Assembly (NCBI GenBank): GCA_977006965.1
Contig: OZ345361.1
Location: 1,240,001-1,304,000, forward strand
Length of the DNA stretch: 64,000 nucleotides
Direction: 5' to 3'
Source: Phymatolithon calcareum
Taxonomy: Eukaryota; Rhodophyta; Florideophyceae; Hapalidiales
Shown: positions 10,105 to 20,992 of the stretch, piece by piece
Layout: each line of letters begins with the position of its first letter
Numbering within the stretch: the stretch's first letter is position 1
Position numbers and translations under genes: made by a program
The notes under the pieces: generated by a model
Database searches by the model: none
What the model was told of the DNA's origin: nothing
Seen by the model: only the letters and a program-made list of their open reading frames with translations

Positions 10105-11074
10105 AGGCACCAAGTAACTGTCGCAATCTTAGCCTTACGTCTGCCATGACGTCCAAGTACAACGGTCTGTCCACAAGTACTGTGGTGCCCGCTAACGTTC
10201 GTCGGCGAGTCAGCCTTGGGCCTGCGACGTACGAGAACAACAAGCCTCCCAAAAGTCCTCCAAGATGTCCAAAGTTATCGATTTGTGCGCCGGGAGTCAT
10301 GCCAATGCCAAAATTGACCAGTACTATAAAGGCCAGAGAGCGCAAGGTCCCCCGAGATTCTGGCCGCAAAATAGAACGATGGCGTACAAGAAGTACGGCC
10401 ATAGCACCAACAAGGCCGAATATTGCGCCAGAGGCGCCCACTGCAGGTGACGGCGAACAGAGAAACGACAAAACGTTGCCACTTATGCCACTCATGGCGT
10501 ACAAAGCGATGAATCGTTTTTTCCCAAACCACGACTCCACGCTGGGGCCGGTAGAATGAAGAGAATACATGTTGACCGCTAAATGAGTGACGCCCGAATG
10601 GAGAAAAATTGGGGAAAACAAGCGATAAAACTCTCCTGCCGCTATGGCGCTATTCACCTTTGCACCAGCAGCGATAATTCTCCCGCCAGATGCAAATTGT
10701 AAGGCGAAGACAACTAAAGTTATTGCAAGAATTACATGGGTAATTTTCAGTCGCGAGAACCATGTGTCGACACGGTGCGTTTGTCCATAGCGCGAACTAG
10801 CCAAAAGATGTACATTTCGCCATTTTCTTGAACCGAATGCAAGAGCTCCTGCATGTGACACGGGAAGCCAATCCTCGCCCCAGCCGTTTCCACCCCGTTC
10901 ACGTCTGTTGAAAGTGCCACTATTTCCTCCGAACCCAAATGATGTGCTTAGCGAAATAGAATTCGCCGCATGCCATGGACGTCTTCGTGAGCCCTTCGAA
11001 GCAGTTGTTACTGCTCTCTCACTCGGTACGTGAAATCCGCTCAGGACGAAACATGCAAGAGGTGAAAAAGTCAT
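10097..11074 (-). CDS. Rhomboid-family intramembrane serine protease, plastid type
   Basis: Cleaves transmembrane substrates inside the bilayer. The catalytic Ser is in GASGAIFG and the catalytic His in DNFGHLGG; the oxyanion-region HLAVNMYSL is also present. About six membrane segments occur after a 110-residue N-terminal extension. The open frame begins at 11287 with GTG; the first plausible plastid-type start is the ATG at 11074 (MTFSPLACFVLSGFHVP), giving 325 aa, and another ATG lies at 11269. The hydrophobic, Phe-bearing leader followed by an Arg/Ser-rich stretch suggests plastid import, close to plant chloroplast rhomboids. Overlaps the DUF3326 stop at its 3' end; divergent from HslV. 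Confidence 0.88.
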   Translation of the reverse strand: MTFSPLACFVLSGFHVPSERAVTTASKGSRRRPWHAANSISLSTSFGFGGNSGTFNRRERGGNGWGEDWLPVSHAGALAFGSRKWRNVHLLASSRYGQTHRVDTWFSRLKITHVILAITLVVFALQFASGGRIIAAGAKVNSAIAAGEFYRLFSPIFLHSGVTHLAVNMYSLHSTGPSVESWFGKKRFIALYAMSGISGNVLSFLCSPSPAVGASGAIFGLVGAMAVLLVRHRSILRPESRGTLRSLAFIVLVNFGIGMTPGAQIDNFGHLGGLLGGLLFSYVAGPRLTRRRTLAGTTVLVDRPLYLDVMADVRLRLRQLLGAFK

Positions 11075-11416
11075 GAGCACGAAACGAGAGAATGGAGATA
11101 GATCTGGTGGACTGCAACCTGGAGGTTGTGTCCTGAAATCATACCAGAAATGATGGAACAGTGAGGCATTTTCATATGTTCCAAATTTGGCCCATTCTAT
11201 GATGCAAGTTTGGTGACCTCTCTCACTGCAGTGCCAACCTCGGTTTTCGTGACCCTCCACGCGTCGCATCAGGTGCTCGATCGCCACGGTTCGCGTAAGT
11301 GGATTTTGCTCTCATTGTGCTCCTCTCCGGCAATGCCATCCGTCCTGCACACCAGCCCCAATTTCGAACGCGCCATCATTTGAAGCTGCTAGTCTGCAGC
11401 TTCTCCGCAGGGTTGA

Positions 11417-12100
11417 ATGGCCCTCGCCCTGCGCGCCGCTCTGGCGGGCCGATCTATCCCTTCAGCGCTTCGAACGGTGCGCAATGCAGAGCAACAAGCG
11501 CGCAATTTGTGTGTAGCGTCGAAATGGCGCGGCACGACGATCCTGGCAGTGCGCAAGGATGATAGCGTGTCCGTCGTGGGGGACGGTCAGATCACGATGG
11601 GAAGCATGGTGGTGAAACCGAACGCGAAGAAGGTGCGCCGTCTTGGGCCGAACGACAGCGTCATCGCCGGTTTTGCTGGAGCCACCGCAGATGCTCTGAC
11701 GCTATTCGAGCGACTGGAGGCTAAGATCGATGAGCATCCGGATCAGCTATTGCGCGCGTGCGTCAGTCTCGCCAAGGACTGGCGGATGGACAAGTATCTG
11801 CGACGTCTTGATGCCATGTTGCTTGTTTGCGACGCTGATATTTCGCTTTATCTCACCGGTACTGGCGATGTGCTTGAGCCGCCAGATGGGATCATTGGCA
11901 TTGGATCAGGGTCGGCGTTTGCTATTGCCGCGGCCCGCGCACTCGTCCCGGTCCCCGGTTTCACGGCCGAGGAGGTCGCGACCCGATCACTGGAAATTGC
12001 TGCGGATCTGTGCGTCTACACTAACAGAAATCTTATTACTGAGACGATTGGTCCCGTATCTACTGCGGATGATGATGCAAAGTCGTCTTCGTCGGAATAG
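11417..12100 (+). CDS. HSLV: HslV (ClpQ) proteasome-like protease subunit, mitochondrial
   Basis: Threonine protease that forms a double hexamer with the HslU ATPase. Single exon, 227 aa. An Arg-rich presequence of about 40 residues precedes [12 protein letters not shown], where the mature enzyme starts with the catalytic Thr. Conserved [48 protein letters not shown] and [10 protein letters not shown] are all present. The C terminus adds a short acidic/serine tail. Bacterial-type HslV is retained in mitochondria of several protist lineages; the partner HslU is not in this window. Confidence 0.95.
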   Translation: MALALRAALAGRSIPSALRTVRNAEQQARNLCVASKWRGTTILAVRKDDSVSVVGDGQITMGSMVVKPNAKKVRRLGPNDSVIAGFAGATADALTLFERLEAKIDEHPDQLLRACVSLAKDWRMDKYLRRLDAMLLVCDADISLYLTGTGDVLEPPDGIIGIGSGSAFAIAAARALVPVPGFTAEEVATRSLEIAADLCVYTNRNLITETIGPVSTADDDAKSSSSE

Positions 12101-12989
12101 GCATGATTAAAATGGTGCGGAATCAGTCTTTTTTGAGAAGTATTCAAGGCATTGGACGTCATATGCGAAAGCACGATTCTGCAGTGCCGACAGAACGTGT
12201 TCGTATTGCTTGTACTGTAGCGACGTTAAATTGAAGATGGCGAAGGATTTGCTGTACGGTACTCGTACAATTTTGTGCATGTGCGCTCATATCAGCACAA
12301 TTCGTAAAAGAGGCGCCATATGAAGCGGGCAGCATAGATTTTCTTATCGCCTGGGTCACATCGGATTAGAAGTTGATGCCAGAATGCACGGGGAATTTCG
12401 AGTAAACCAGAGGCATCTGACGCAGAAATTTGGGAGCGTTTACATCGCTCTGGGATAGCCACTGCTGCACATCTCGTAGAAATATGTTCTTTTGTCTTTT
12501 CGATGACTACGATGCTGTCGCCGTTATTGAAAAATGATCATGTCAACCAACACAGTACAGCTGGATTTTCTATTCGTGCCTGTGCGGGCATATGCACTCG
12601 ACACCTAGAAACCTGTCCGCGTAAAGGTTCGTGAGAAGGTTTCCAGGGAATCGTAATTAAGTGGATTTATTGAGAAGGGACCATGAGTCCCAACTGGAGG
12701 AAAGTCGGTACCTTTCTAAGCGTATATTCTACTATTGTCAAACAGTTTCATTTGCCTTAATCAGAATTGCGTAGTATCATGTCAATGGCTCGATCCACGT
12801 CATTCTCTTCTGTAGGGATCCATTAGAATAAACGACAACACTTCGATTACGGTTGCCTCGGTAACCGTGTCTCCAGCGTCCCTGACTGCAGTAGTAGGGA
12901 GCGCGGATCTGCTATCTCCCTGTTGACATTTTATAAGCGCCTTCAACGACGGGATACTGGCTTCCATGCGCTATGCCTACAGACCGTGT

Positions 12990-13085
12990 GCGTGAAGGAA
13001 TTCGTTTGCATATTGTGTTGCCCTCAGAACATCTTGGACCTAGTAGGTCCAAGATGTGCTGAAGGCAACGCAACATGTATTTCCA
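12990..13085. repeat. Long fold-back (inverted repeat)
   Basis: Centred on 13035, the sequence ACATCTTGGACCTA is followed directly by its reverse complement TAGGTCCAAGATGT (one base change at the centre). The homology continues outward with mismatches (GTTGCCCTCAG versus CTGAAGGCAAC, CATATTGTG versus CGCAACATG), giving arms of roughly 35 bp. As a consequence the open frames on the two strands encode similar peptides, so neither is likely to be a gene. Confidence 0.75.
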
Positions 13086-13134
13086 TTGTATCCCAGGATC
13101 CCTGACTGTGCAAGACATGTTTTCTCAACTAAAT

Positions 13135-13587
13135 CCATGCTTCCCTGAAGAATCTAGTCTTGGAAAGCGCACCCAATGGAATGATTATCTTCTTTAATTA
13201 CAAGGTCTGACAGTTAAAAACATGAGCAGGCCGTGTAATTAAAAAACATGATCATTCGGTTGTATGCGAAGTCCATAGATACACTCTTCAGGGAGGCATG
13301 GATGTGGTTGTCTGGAATTGTCATCGATCGTGCAAGGAATGAGCGGAAGATCAAGAACCATCCACGCTTCCCTGAAGAATCTAGTCTTGGAAAGCGCACC
13401 CAATGGAATGATTATCTTCTTTAATTACAAGGTCTGACAGTTAAAAACATGAGCAGGCCGTGTAATTAAAAAACATGATCATTCGGTTGTTTGCGAATTC
13501 TATAGATTCACTCTTCAGGGAAGCATGGATGTGGTTGTCTGGAATTGTCATCGATCGTGCAAGGAACGAGCAGAAGATCAAGAACCT
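13135..13587. repeat. 227-bp tandem duplication of a small inverted-repeat element
   Basis: Two head-to-tail copies, 13135-13361 and 13362-13587, differ at about 8 positions. Each copy starts with CCATGCTTCCCTGAAGA and carries the near reverse complement TCTTCAGGGAAGCATGG about 150 bp later, like a small TIR element plus a 60-bp flank (GATGTGGTTGTCTGGAATTG...). The duplication includes the flank, so it arose by local tandem duplication rather than two insertions. The copies are non-coding. Confidence 0.85.
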
Positions 13588-14452
13588 GCCCGCGGAATCT
13601 GCAAGCAGATTCCACAGGCACCTTCCACCAATTCTTCGCACCATCAACGACAACGGCCGACCACCACAGCCAGCCACTACACTCGGCCCAGACTGCCAGC
13701 CCCACCGGGAAATCGCTCATCACTGCAGCGCGAAGGTACTTTTTCTTCTCTTCGTTGCGGCATCACTTTTTTCGCGTGCAGGGTCTCCATCCTTGACTGC
13801 GGGCGTCGATCACGGAATGCAATCCTGGGGTTGTTATAACTTCTCGGATGACTATTTGCAAAAATAACCAACAAAGTGTCCTTCCAGAAATTCATTGATC
13901 GTGGGCTGGAGGTCGGGCCACCGACGGCGGAGGAGTCGCCGGTGCATGCTGCCGCTGCTCATACTGGTCTCAGGCCAATGATTTACGTTTGCGAGGCATT
14001 CTGTAGTTCCGTTGCGCAAGAGTGTGCTTATTGCTCTAGAGATTAATAATTACTCTTTAGAGTAAGTAATTGATACTCTATTTTCAGTTCCCAGTGCACA
14101 ATGGAATTTACTTTTTTGCGCTTTCTCTGGAACATATCATAGAGGCGACCGCAAATCAGGACCTCGACCAATTTCGGCTGACAGCGTATGATAAGACTTC
14201 AAATTCTTCAAGCCCCTCGTGAATATGATAGCCTCAAGGATAATTCGTTTTATGAGGGTAAAGCCAATAGAACCTCAAAATTCATACATGGCGGGAAAAC
14301 GAGTACGGGTGCGTATATTTCGGTTTGCTCCATACAAGTAGAACAAAAAGTGCTGTGCATGCAGGCTACCTCTAGGCCACCTTCTGGAGAAAGGCACCTT
14401 GACCGGTCCCTATTCAGACACTGACGGTCATCAACGTCCACTGCGTTTCATC

Positions 14453-15288
14453 ATGCCGATATTCCAGTGCGTGCAATGTTTTGACTGCTCCCAGTTTCAA
14501 AGCACCCAAGTCCGGAAAGACAAGAAGTTTTCGTGCAAACTGTGCGGCAAGAAACAGTCCGTTCGTAAGGCAAGTGCAGTCGAATTTCACGGGCTGTGTT
14601 TGACTATCTGAACGATGCGTGTATCGACTAATGCAATTAGCACGTGATGCCTTCGGGTTGATTTGTACAGGTGATTGCGCGTTCGGAGAGCGGTGCCGCT
14701 GTGCGTAAAGCGGTGCAGCGGCTTAACCTCGCGCGCGGTACTGCACAGGAGGCCTATGAGCACACTCAAACTGAAACTGTTAAAGAGGCGTATGACTATG
14801 AAAATTGTAATGGTGAACCAGAGGAAGTGCCGACTTTCGTGCGCCCGTCCGAGTCAAAATGGAAGGAGATCGCACAGGCGGCGGACGTTGCAGAAGGGAA
14901 GTATGAGCACCCGCCGGTGAAAGAGGAGGAATTTTCCGAAGAGGACGAACATGAGTTTGTAACCGCAATTCCGGATGCAATGGAATATGGAAAGGGACGG
15001 AGTGGGCAACGGGGCTCTTCTGGACAAGGCAGGAGAGGTGGTCAATTCCCCGCGGTTGGTGGGGTTAGTAAGAGGGGAAGGCGAAATGCAGGAACGCCGA
15101 AGAGCCGGAGTGCAGGCTATGACCACGCAAGGAATGGCAGAGAGGCAGGGCTTGCATGCCCGTCGCACGTTAGGAAGTACGAGTCCCCAATGTCGGCCAC
15201 TGCCGATACAAATTTTGGACCCGATGATGACGCATTTTTTACAACAGCGGGCACGGACGTTGCGTTTGAAGAAGAGGTCATGCCTTGA
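14453..15288 (+). CDS. MRNIP-like (UPF0544) protein, spliced by a GC-AG intron
   Basis: Homologue of the MRE11-RAD50-NBS1 interacting protein family. Exons 14453-14569 and 14671-15288, product 244 aa. Exon 1 gives the zinc-binding head (C-x2-C in CVQCFDC and C-x2-C in CKLCGKKQS). Exon 2 supplies the family's VQRLNLARG segment and the SESKWKEIAQ motif (SESRW in animals). The only junction that keeps both conserved parts in frame is AAG|GCAAGT to TTTGTACAG|GTG, a GC-AG intron of 101 bp. The rest is acidic and Gly/Arg-rich, then ends in an acidic tail (FGPDDDAFF...FEEEVMP). Role in the DNA-damage response is inferred from the family. Converges on the DUF1990 gene. Confidence 0.8.
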
Positions 15289-15536
15289 AAAGAGAGAGGA
15301 GGAAATTGTTTTGCAACAATAATCAGTAATTTTACAAAATGTTCGTTGTGCTTTCAACCAAAAATTAATTATCACGCCAAGGACCAAGGAGTGAAAGAAT
15401 ACTGTAGGAACCTCAAGAGTCGTCCGTGTTCGCTGCCGTAAGACTTAATGTAATGTACATACACCGGCACTGTCACCCTGTCCTCAAAACAGTTAGGCAA
15501 TATCTCATACAGCCTCATCTTAGAGTACAAAATTGT

Positions 15537-16154
15537 TTACGCTTCCGGCTCTGCGGCTATTGCCTGCATTCGGGCGCAAACGTCATGTGCGAATTTTTTC
15601 TGCATCAGCACGACGAGCGGATAACCAAGCCAGGACAAGATTCCCTTCGGTCGAGAGAAGCTACGCAGTTCGAAAACAACATCTCCATTGCGCTCCCGTT
15701 GTACAGAAATGACCTCCTCACCGCGAAGCACGTGTCGAGCCGTAGTTCCCCATGCGACAGCAACACGGTTACGACGTCGCTCTACGGCGACAACTCGGTT
15801 CACATTTGCCACCCAGAGCGCTGGAAGGATGCGTGCACCGACGACGACAACATCACCGCGGTTCCAATCTTCACCACGCCCCATACGCCAGAAGCGCGCC
15901 CATGGGAGGTCGAGGACACTTGCAGTCCTAAGTCCGCGCGCCGCACGATGCCATTGTGTGCCGCCATGTCCGATGACGCGGCGACGCTCGTTTATGGCGT
16001 ATCCTGGAGGTGATGCGGCGGCAAGAGTGTTCTGCCCGGGGTACTCACCAAGCACACCGGCGCGACGAGACGAGGAAAGACGGGAAATTTGAGCGGCTAC
16101 AGGCGGACCTCCAACTGTTAGGTCAATGCCTCCGACGCGGAAAAGCAGCGGCAT
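15537..16154 (-). CDS. DUF1990 (UPF0548) protein
   Basis: Small protein of a family found in plants and actinobacteria, without an assigned reaction. Start at ATG 16154 (the longer frame starts with GTG at 16163), 205 aa, single exon. Family features: PPGYAINERRRVIGHG near residue 50, LDLPWARFWRMGRGEDWNRGDVVVV, a central VVAVERRRNRVAVAWGTTARHVLRGEE (the AYGTLxxHxxxGEE motif) and the closing FSRPKGILSWLGYPLVVLMQKK. No signal peptide is obvious. Tail-to-tail with the MRNIP-like gene, 248 bp apart. Confidence 0.82.
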   Translation of the reverse strand: MPLLFRVGGIDLTVGGPPVAAQISRLSSSRRAGVLGEYPGQNTLAAASPPGYAINERRRVIGHGGTQWHRAARGLRTASVLDLPWARFWRMGRGEDWNRGDVVVVGARILPALWVANVNRVVAVERRRNRVAVAWGTTARHVLRGEEVISVQRERNGDVVFELRSFSRPKGILSWLGYPLVVLMQKKFAHDVCARMQAIAAEPEA

Positions 16155-17035
16155 TATGGACACGACCGTGTGCGAGGGGACAACATTGAGGTGAAGGGTG
16201 TGCCCGCCCGCCGGTCGGTGAGGTTCACATCAGTAGCTGCGGAAAGCAGTTCTTTTCGTTTCAATTGAGGACACATTTCGGAGATCGCCGAGGTACGCCC
16301 GTTGACTGGACACTAATCATAAGTACGATCTGAAAGAGTCCCAGATTTTATCGAAAAATCCAATCTTCCAACTGTGAAATTTGTTGTTTTTCGGTTAACC
16401 TAGTGTTTCAAAGATCCCGCGAGATGCAGACTTAATCTCGAGATGCACGGTTTAGCTTTAGATGTTTGGGAATAATTTATTTCTTGAAAGTCCGCATAAG
16501 CCCATTCAATGTATTTCTTTAGACACCACGCCATTTGATCTCCAATGATGGAACGAATGAATTGCTCAGCACGAAGAGAGAAGATAAATCAGTGAATTGC
16601 TCAGCGGGAGGATTTCAACGCATCAGGCGCAGAACAGTGCTGAATGAGAACATGACAAGGGGAGAAAACCTGCACAGTAAACCACAATTTCCTTGACGGA
16701 TGACACACAGAAGGGTATTGTTGTACCTGCTCCATCGCTGTTGCGAAGAGCAAACTGCGGACATTCTATCAAAATTTTGGAGCACGGCTCTGGTTGTTTC
16801 TTTTATTCCGGATCTTTGAAAGATTCGGAGACTGCAAACGAAGTAGCAGCTCTACAAAGACAAGTGCTCTTCACGCCTCTGCTGTTTCCACCCGCCGACG
16901 TCTGCTCGCACAAGCACGTTTGCCCCTCGCTCACCCTCTCTGTAAGCAAACTCCCCAAGTCCTATCATACCACCAGAATTGATCCTCTAATGATGACGAC
17001 GGTGCATCGGACATGACCCTAAAATTCTCTGTTCA
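16155..17035. other. Intergenic promoter region
   Basis: About 880 bp between two divergent starts (DUF1990 on minus, Urb2-like on plus). A direct repeat TGAATTGCTCAGC occurs twice near 16557 and 16592. No gene supported; an open frame at 16693-17016 has no recognisable features. Confidence 0.5.
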
Positions 17036-20000
17036 ATGGCGCCAGGAGCGAACGGTGCAGCCACATCTTCTCGGTCCGCGCTCCCGGACGGCTCGTATGC
17101 AAAGGCGGCCAAATCCCTGCAGACGTCCGGTCTCTCAGTATCTGCGCGCATCGATGTTGCAGAAGCCCTGCTCTGTCAGGCTGATCGCCTCACGCCTCGA
17201 CCGGAGCCGTTAGTGCGACAGCATGCAATCTTCGCTCTTTGCTCCTCGCGTGTCGAGTTTGAAGAGTACCGCCCGCGATACTGGAAGCTTCTGTGTGCGC
17301 TGCACAAGAGGGACCCAGTGCCGCTTCCCGAGACGCTCGCCGCGGCTGCGACAGTCTCATTTCGAAGCGAAGGCAGTAGTCCCGCAGAGTTGTCGGCATG
17401 TGTCGATACTCTCGACACGCTGTTTTCCGGAGGCTCACTGCTCCCGCAGATGGAGGTTTTAGCCGCGCTTATCGCGGGTGCTTGCGAATGTCGTCTTGAG
17501 GGGCGTTGCGCAGTTGCCGACGTTGAAGGACTTGATGCGCGCATGGAGCGATTGCTGGTTGCGATGCTCATTCAGTACGATGACATGCAGAGGAGAAATC
17601 AGATTGCGAAGAGAACTTTTGCAAATGCATTCAAGTTTTTGATGTATCCTGTCCTGCGCAGCGACGGAGTTGTTCGAAAGGCGGGGGAGATTGTCCTGCG
17701 CTACGGGCTCTTCCCGCGCATTGAAGATGTTTTGAACACAGGGACGTACTACGACGTTCTTTATGACATGCTAGAAAAGGGCAATGCATCTCCGCATTCG
17801 GAAGTGGTGCTTGAGCTTGTTGAGTTTTTGTTTCGATCGTGCAAGGAATTGGCGCATGACAGGGCGGACAGAGCGCCGGCGTTCCCGAAAATTGGAGAGA
17901 AAAGGGCGATTGCTGATATTGACGAAAGCCTAGACGATCACAATGGATTTGCGATTGCTGATGTGGCAAATGGATCTCTGCCGCGACAAGTCTCTATCCC
18001 GCTCCGCTTTCTGAAGGACATGTTCAAGGGTCTCTTGACTAATGTTGAAAAGAGGGAAAAAGAATCTGGGGGTGTTGCATTACCAGTTCTTTCTCGCTTG
18101 CTTGCAACTGCTGCCGATTTGCGGGCATACCGGCCGTCGTATGAGGCGAGTGTTGCCCGGCCGTTCAAGAAAGTGAAAACGAAAAATAAGGATGGGAAAC
18201 TAGTTCGAACTGACCCGCCAACGGAAGAGAACATCGGAACTATGATGTCAAAACTAATAGCGTTTGTTTCCGAACAACTCCAGGCGTTGTCTCTTCAAGA
18301 TATGGCAGGCGCCAGGTCGTCCACTGACGAGGAAGAACGATTTGCACAAGTTGCTAGTTTGGCACAGTGTGGCACAGCAATAATTCGTCTGTCCATGGAA
18401 TCCGTTCAAAATGACTTGCCAGCACTTTTGCAAGCCGTACTAAGCTGTGCTTTAAAAGTTAATGAGTTCAATGGGCCTTGTGACTCACTCGCGTTGCTTC
18501 TCGGCGAGATGTTTCACGTTCACAGCTCAACGAGAAAGGTTCCTGAACTTTTTGTACTCTTAGCGTCGTCCTTGAACGAAGATGTGGTACTTGATAATTT
18601 GCATGTGCTACTTGCTGACAGCACGCTTCAGGAATCTATCGTCGAAAGCATCTGGACATTGCCGCGTGGACATGCCGAAGAATGCATTCAAGCCTTGATA
18701 GGGCCAGGGTGTTTTCGACCAAAAGCCGCTGCATCCGTATGTTTCTTGTTGTCTCTGATAGTTGAATCCGTAGATTTGCCGACCTTGAAGACAATTCTTC
18801 CCATTCTCGGGAAAGGGCTAGGGGCAAAAGTCGCAAGTGCAACAGATATGGACTTCTCTCTTCGCTCTGGTTTGGCGTTCGTGCATGCGTCCGTTGCATC
18901 GACGCTGGCGAAAAAATCTTTCGGGCAATCTTCGGCATTGTACATGACTTTTGCTGTGTACTCCAAATTTTCCAAGTTCTTTTCGAAACTGAAGAAGACA
19001 AATGCCGAAATAGTGAAGGCGAAAGATCCGCAGCACGTGGGGTACCAAGTCTGTGAATTACGACTCCTTGCAGCTTTGACTCATCTGTCGGCCGCTGATT
19101 GTTCAGGGGACCATGACAAATCTGCTTCACGCAAGGCAATGGTTAGAGCTCTACGAAAGGTTCGGGGCTTACCTGCTGGAAGTACTATCGGTAACAAATC
19201 CGATTCGTCAGAGTTAAGCTCATGTTCGAAACAGTGGGAGGCGTTATTGCTCGGTCAAGAAAAAAATTGGACCACCACAATTCTCAGAATTGTTGGTAGT
19301 CTGGGTCCTCTTATGGATTTTTTTGTGTTGAAGGATGGGCAGGTCGAAGATCCGGACGTCGTAGACGGGATCAAACAAATATTGTTACATGCCATGACAA
19401 ACGCGTCCGGTACTGAAGCGTTTTGGGATGGAATGTTGGAAACTGAGGTGGCGCATTTGTTTGTGTGTAAGTGTGCTGTGTCAGTGCTGGACTCTAATGC
19501 GGATGACGGCACAAAGCTCTTTGTTTTTTCGCTTATCCCAATGATGACTTCAAGATTTATGTACGCGGATCAGCTAATGTTAACTTGCGAAAAAGTTGCA
19601 AGTGACACCGCAAATTCCCAGGTCTTGAGAACAGCTGCAGAACGAGGAGCTACTTTTCTGCAAGCACAGACTGACCAATGCTCGCAAGACAAGAGAAGAA
19701 AAATGTTGACCGCAAGGAAATTTCGCGGCGAAGAGGCTTGTGGTCATGTTGACGATGCAGTGGTCGCTAAAAATATTATTTTTGAAAATTCACAGACCAT
19801 TGTCAGCGCGAGCCAGAGAGTTTTGTTGAGGACCACGAAAACACCAGAAGGTCTTGAGGTATCTGTCTGTGGCGGCGTGGAGCGAATATTGGCGTCAATT
19901 GGGAAAATTTCTGACACCGGCAATATCCTACGTCAGTTTGGCGATACGTCGGCCAGATTGGCGGTTTGCTTGTGCCACTGGGCGTGGCATGGCAGTATAG

Positions 20001-20992
20001 AAAATGATGGGGCCTACTTGCAATTAATTTCTGTTCTTGCGAGGGATGAAGGCAATTGTGCAATAGAAGGAATTGGGGATTTAATCGTGAAGAAAATGCA
20101 GCAGTTGATCCACGATGTTCGAGCTGATGCGGAAACTTTAAATGTTCCTTGGTTACGGCGGCTTATAAGAGTTGCAACTGCATTGGTGCACGGTGTCTGT
20201 GGTGGAGAAAGTTCCTTCACCTGGGCATCGCCACCAGGCGGGATACTTCGGAGCGTGGAGCGCTCAACACGAAGTGCGGCACCCCGTTCAAGTCGATCTG
20301 AATTGGTTTCTAAGATCGGGGTTGTGTCTCTCCAGGCCGTTGCGGCCGCATTATGGCAGACTCGACATGCTAAGCGGCCCTGGAAGTCTGGTCACGCGAG
20401 CGGGTACAGTGTCCGCACGACAGCTTTCATTGACGAACAAAATCGAATGGCGAGAACCGACCAATTATGGATAGAAGCCGAATGGGCAGTGGCCACTATA
20501 GCATTGGAGGGTGGGCGGACAAAATCCTTGTTCGACAGCGAACTTATTCAAACAGCACTGATGGAGTTACTTGACATTGCAAGTGGCTGTGCACAAAGCG
20601 CGCTCTTGTCTGTGGTACAGACTGGAATTGTGCGTGCGTCATGTATGCAGGCCCGCCGCGCCACACAGGGTATGTCTTGCTTGCGTTGTTTGCGTGCAGC
20701 GTTGCGAAGTCCGCACCTGGATGCAGCCTGTGCACGTGTCATCAGCAGACAGTTCGAGAAGGTTTCGGGTACAATGGCCGTGTCTGCGATAGCTGATACG
20801 GCAACCGCGTTGACACGGGTACAGGACGCAGCGGTGCGTGGTGCGCTCGAGCATGGTGGCGCGGCATTGCTGAAAGATATGAGCGAGCAAGGGAGGTCTG
20901 CAGCTCTTCTGGCCTGCTCAGATAACGCTCGGGATGTGCTACGGGCACTAATAGAAACTTACCGAATGGACTTCCAGTACAATAGGCAATAA
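17036..20992 (+). CDS. URB2: Large helical-repeat protein, probable Urb2/Npa2 ribosome-biogenesis factor
   Basis: Single exon, 1318 aa, mostly alpha-helical with no membrane segments, typical of an alpha-solenoid. The best clue is the C terminus (about residues 1265-1318): VRGALEHGGAALLKD...ARDVLRALIETYRMDFQYNR follows the same pattern as the Urb2/Npa2 C-terminal domain, in which a VxxxLxxGxxxLLD helix is followed by RDVFKxLYxDYxxYHK. Length also fits the family (about 1200-1500 aa). Urb2 acts in early 60S pre-ribosome assembly in the nucleolus. A short basic stretch (KPFKKVKTKNKDGK, near residue 380) could be a nuclear signal. Other solenoid proteins, such as FANCI, were considered and fit less well. 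The gene is certain; the family is moderately supported. Confidence 0.62.
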   Translation: MAPGANGAATSSRSALPDGSYAKAAKSLQTSGLSVSARIDVAEALLCQADRLTPRPEPLVRQHAIFALCSSRVEFEEYRPRYWKLLCALHKRDPVPLPETLAAAATVSFRSEGSSPAELSACVDTLDTLFSGGSLLPQMEVLAALIAGACECRLEGRCAVADVEGLDARMERLLVAMLIQYDDMQRRNQIAKRTFANAFKFLMYPVLRSDGVVRKAGEIVLRYGLFPRIEDVLNTGTYYDVLYDMLEKGNASPHSEVVLELVEFLFRSCKELAHDRADRAPAFPKIGEKRAIADIDESLDDHNGFAIADVANGSLPRQVSIPLRFLKDMFKGLLTNVEKREKESGGVALPVLSRLLATAADLRAYRPSYEASVARPFKKVKTKNKDGKLVRTDPPTEENIGTMMSKLIAFVSEQLQALSLQDMAGARSSTDEEERFAQVASLAQCGTAIIRLSMESVQNDLPALLQAVLSCALKVNEFNGPCDSLALLLGEMFHVHSSTRKVPELFVLLASSLNEDVVLDNLHVLLADSTLQESIVESIWTLPRGHAEECIQALIGPGCFRPKAAASVCFLLSLIVESVDLPTLKTILPILGKGLGAKVASATDMDFSLRSGLAFVHASVASTLAKKSFGQSSALYMTFAVYSKFSKFFSKLKKTNAEIVKAKDPQHVGYQVCELRLLAALTHLSAADCSGDHDKSASRKAMVRALRKVRGLPAGSTIGNKSDSSELSSCSKQWEALLLGQEKNWTTTILRIVGSLGPLMDFFVLKDGQVEDPDVVDGIKQILLHAMTNASGTEAFWDGMLETEVAHLFVCKCAVSVLDSNADDGTKLFVFSLIPMMTSRFMYADQLMLTCEKVASDTANSQVLRTAAERGATFLQAQTDQCSQDKRRKMLTARKFRGEEACGHVDDAVVAKNIIFENSQTIVSASQRVLLRTTKTPEGLEVSVCGGVERILASIGKISDTGNILRQFGDTSARLAVCLCHWAWHGSIENDGAYLQLISVLARDEGNCAIEGIGDLIVKKMQQLIHDVRADAETLNVPWLRRLIRVATALVHGVCGGESSFTWASPPGGILRSVERSTRSAAPRSSRSELVSKIGVVSLQAVAAALWQTRHAKRPWKSGHASGYSVRTTAFIDEQNRMARTDQLWIEAEWAVATIALEGGRTKSLFDSELIQTALMELLDIASGCAQSALLSVVQTGIVRASCMQARRATQGMSCLRCLRAALRSPHLDAACARVISRQFEKVSGTMAVSAIADTATALTRVQDAAVRGALEHGGAALLKDMSEQGRSAALLACSDNARDVLRALIETYRMDFQYNRQ

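Larger units (their letters stand above)
12101..14452. other. Repeat-rich intergenic region
   Basis: About 2.3 kb without a supported gene. It holds a fold-back element near 12990-13105 and a 227-bp tandem duplication at 13135-13587, both listed separately. An A/T-rich stretch at 14030-14085 contains repeated ACTCTTTAGAGTAAGT-like inverted motifs. Confidence 0.6.

Noticed and set aside
12912-13118. Two overlapping opposite-strand frames with similar peptides
   Set aside because: The similarity comes from the inverted repeat at 12990-13085, not from protein conservation.
13475-13867. 130-codon frame crossing the tandem repeat
   Set aside because: Runs through the MITE-like duplication; competing frames of equal quality exist on both strands.
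17036-20992. FANCI or other Fanconi solenoid
   Set aside because: Length is similar, but no FANCI segment could be matched, whereas the C terminus follows the Urb2/Npa2 pattern.
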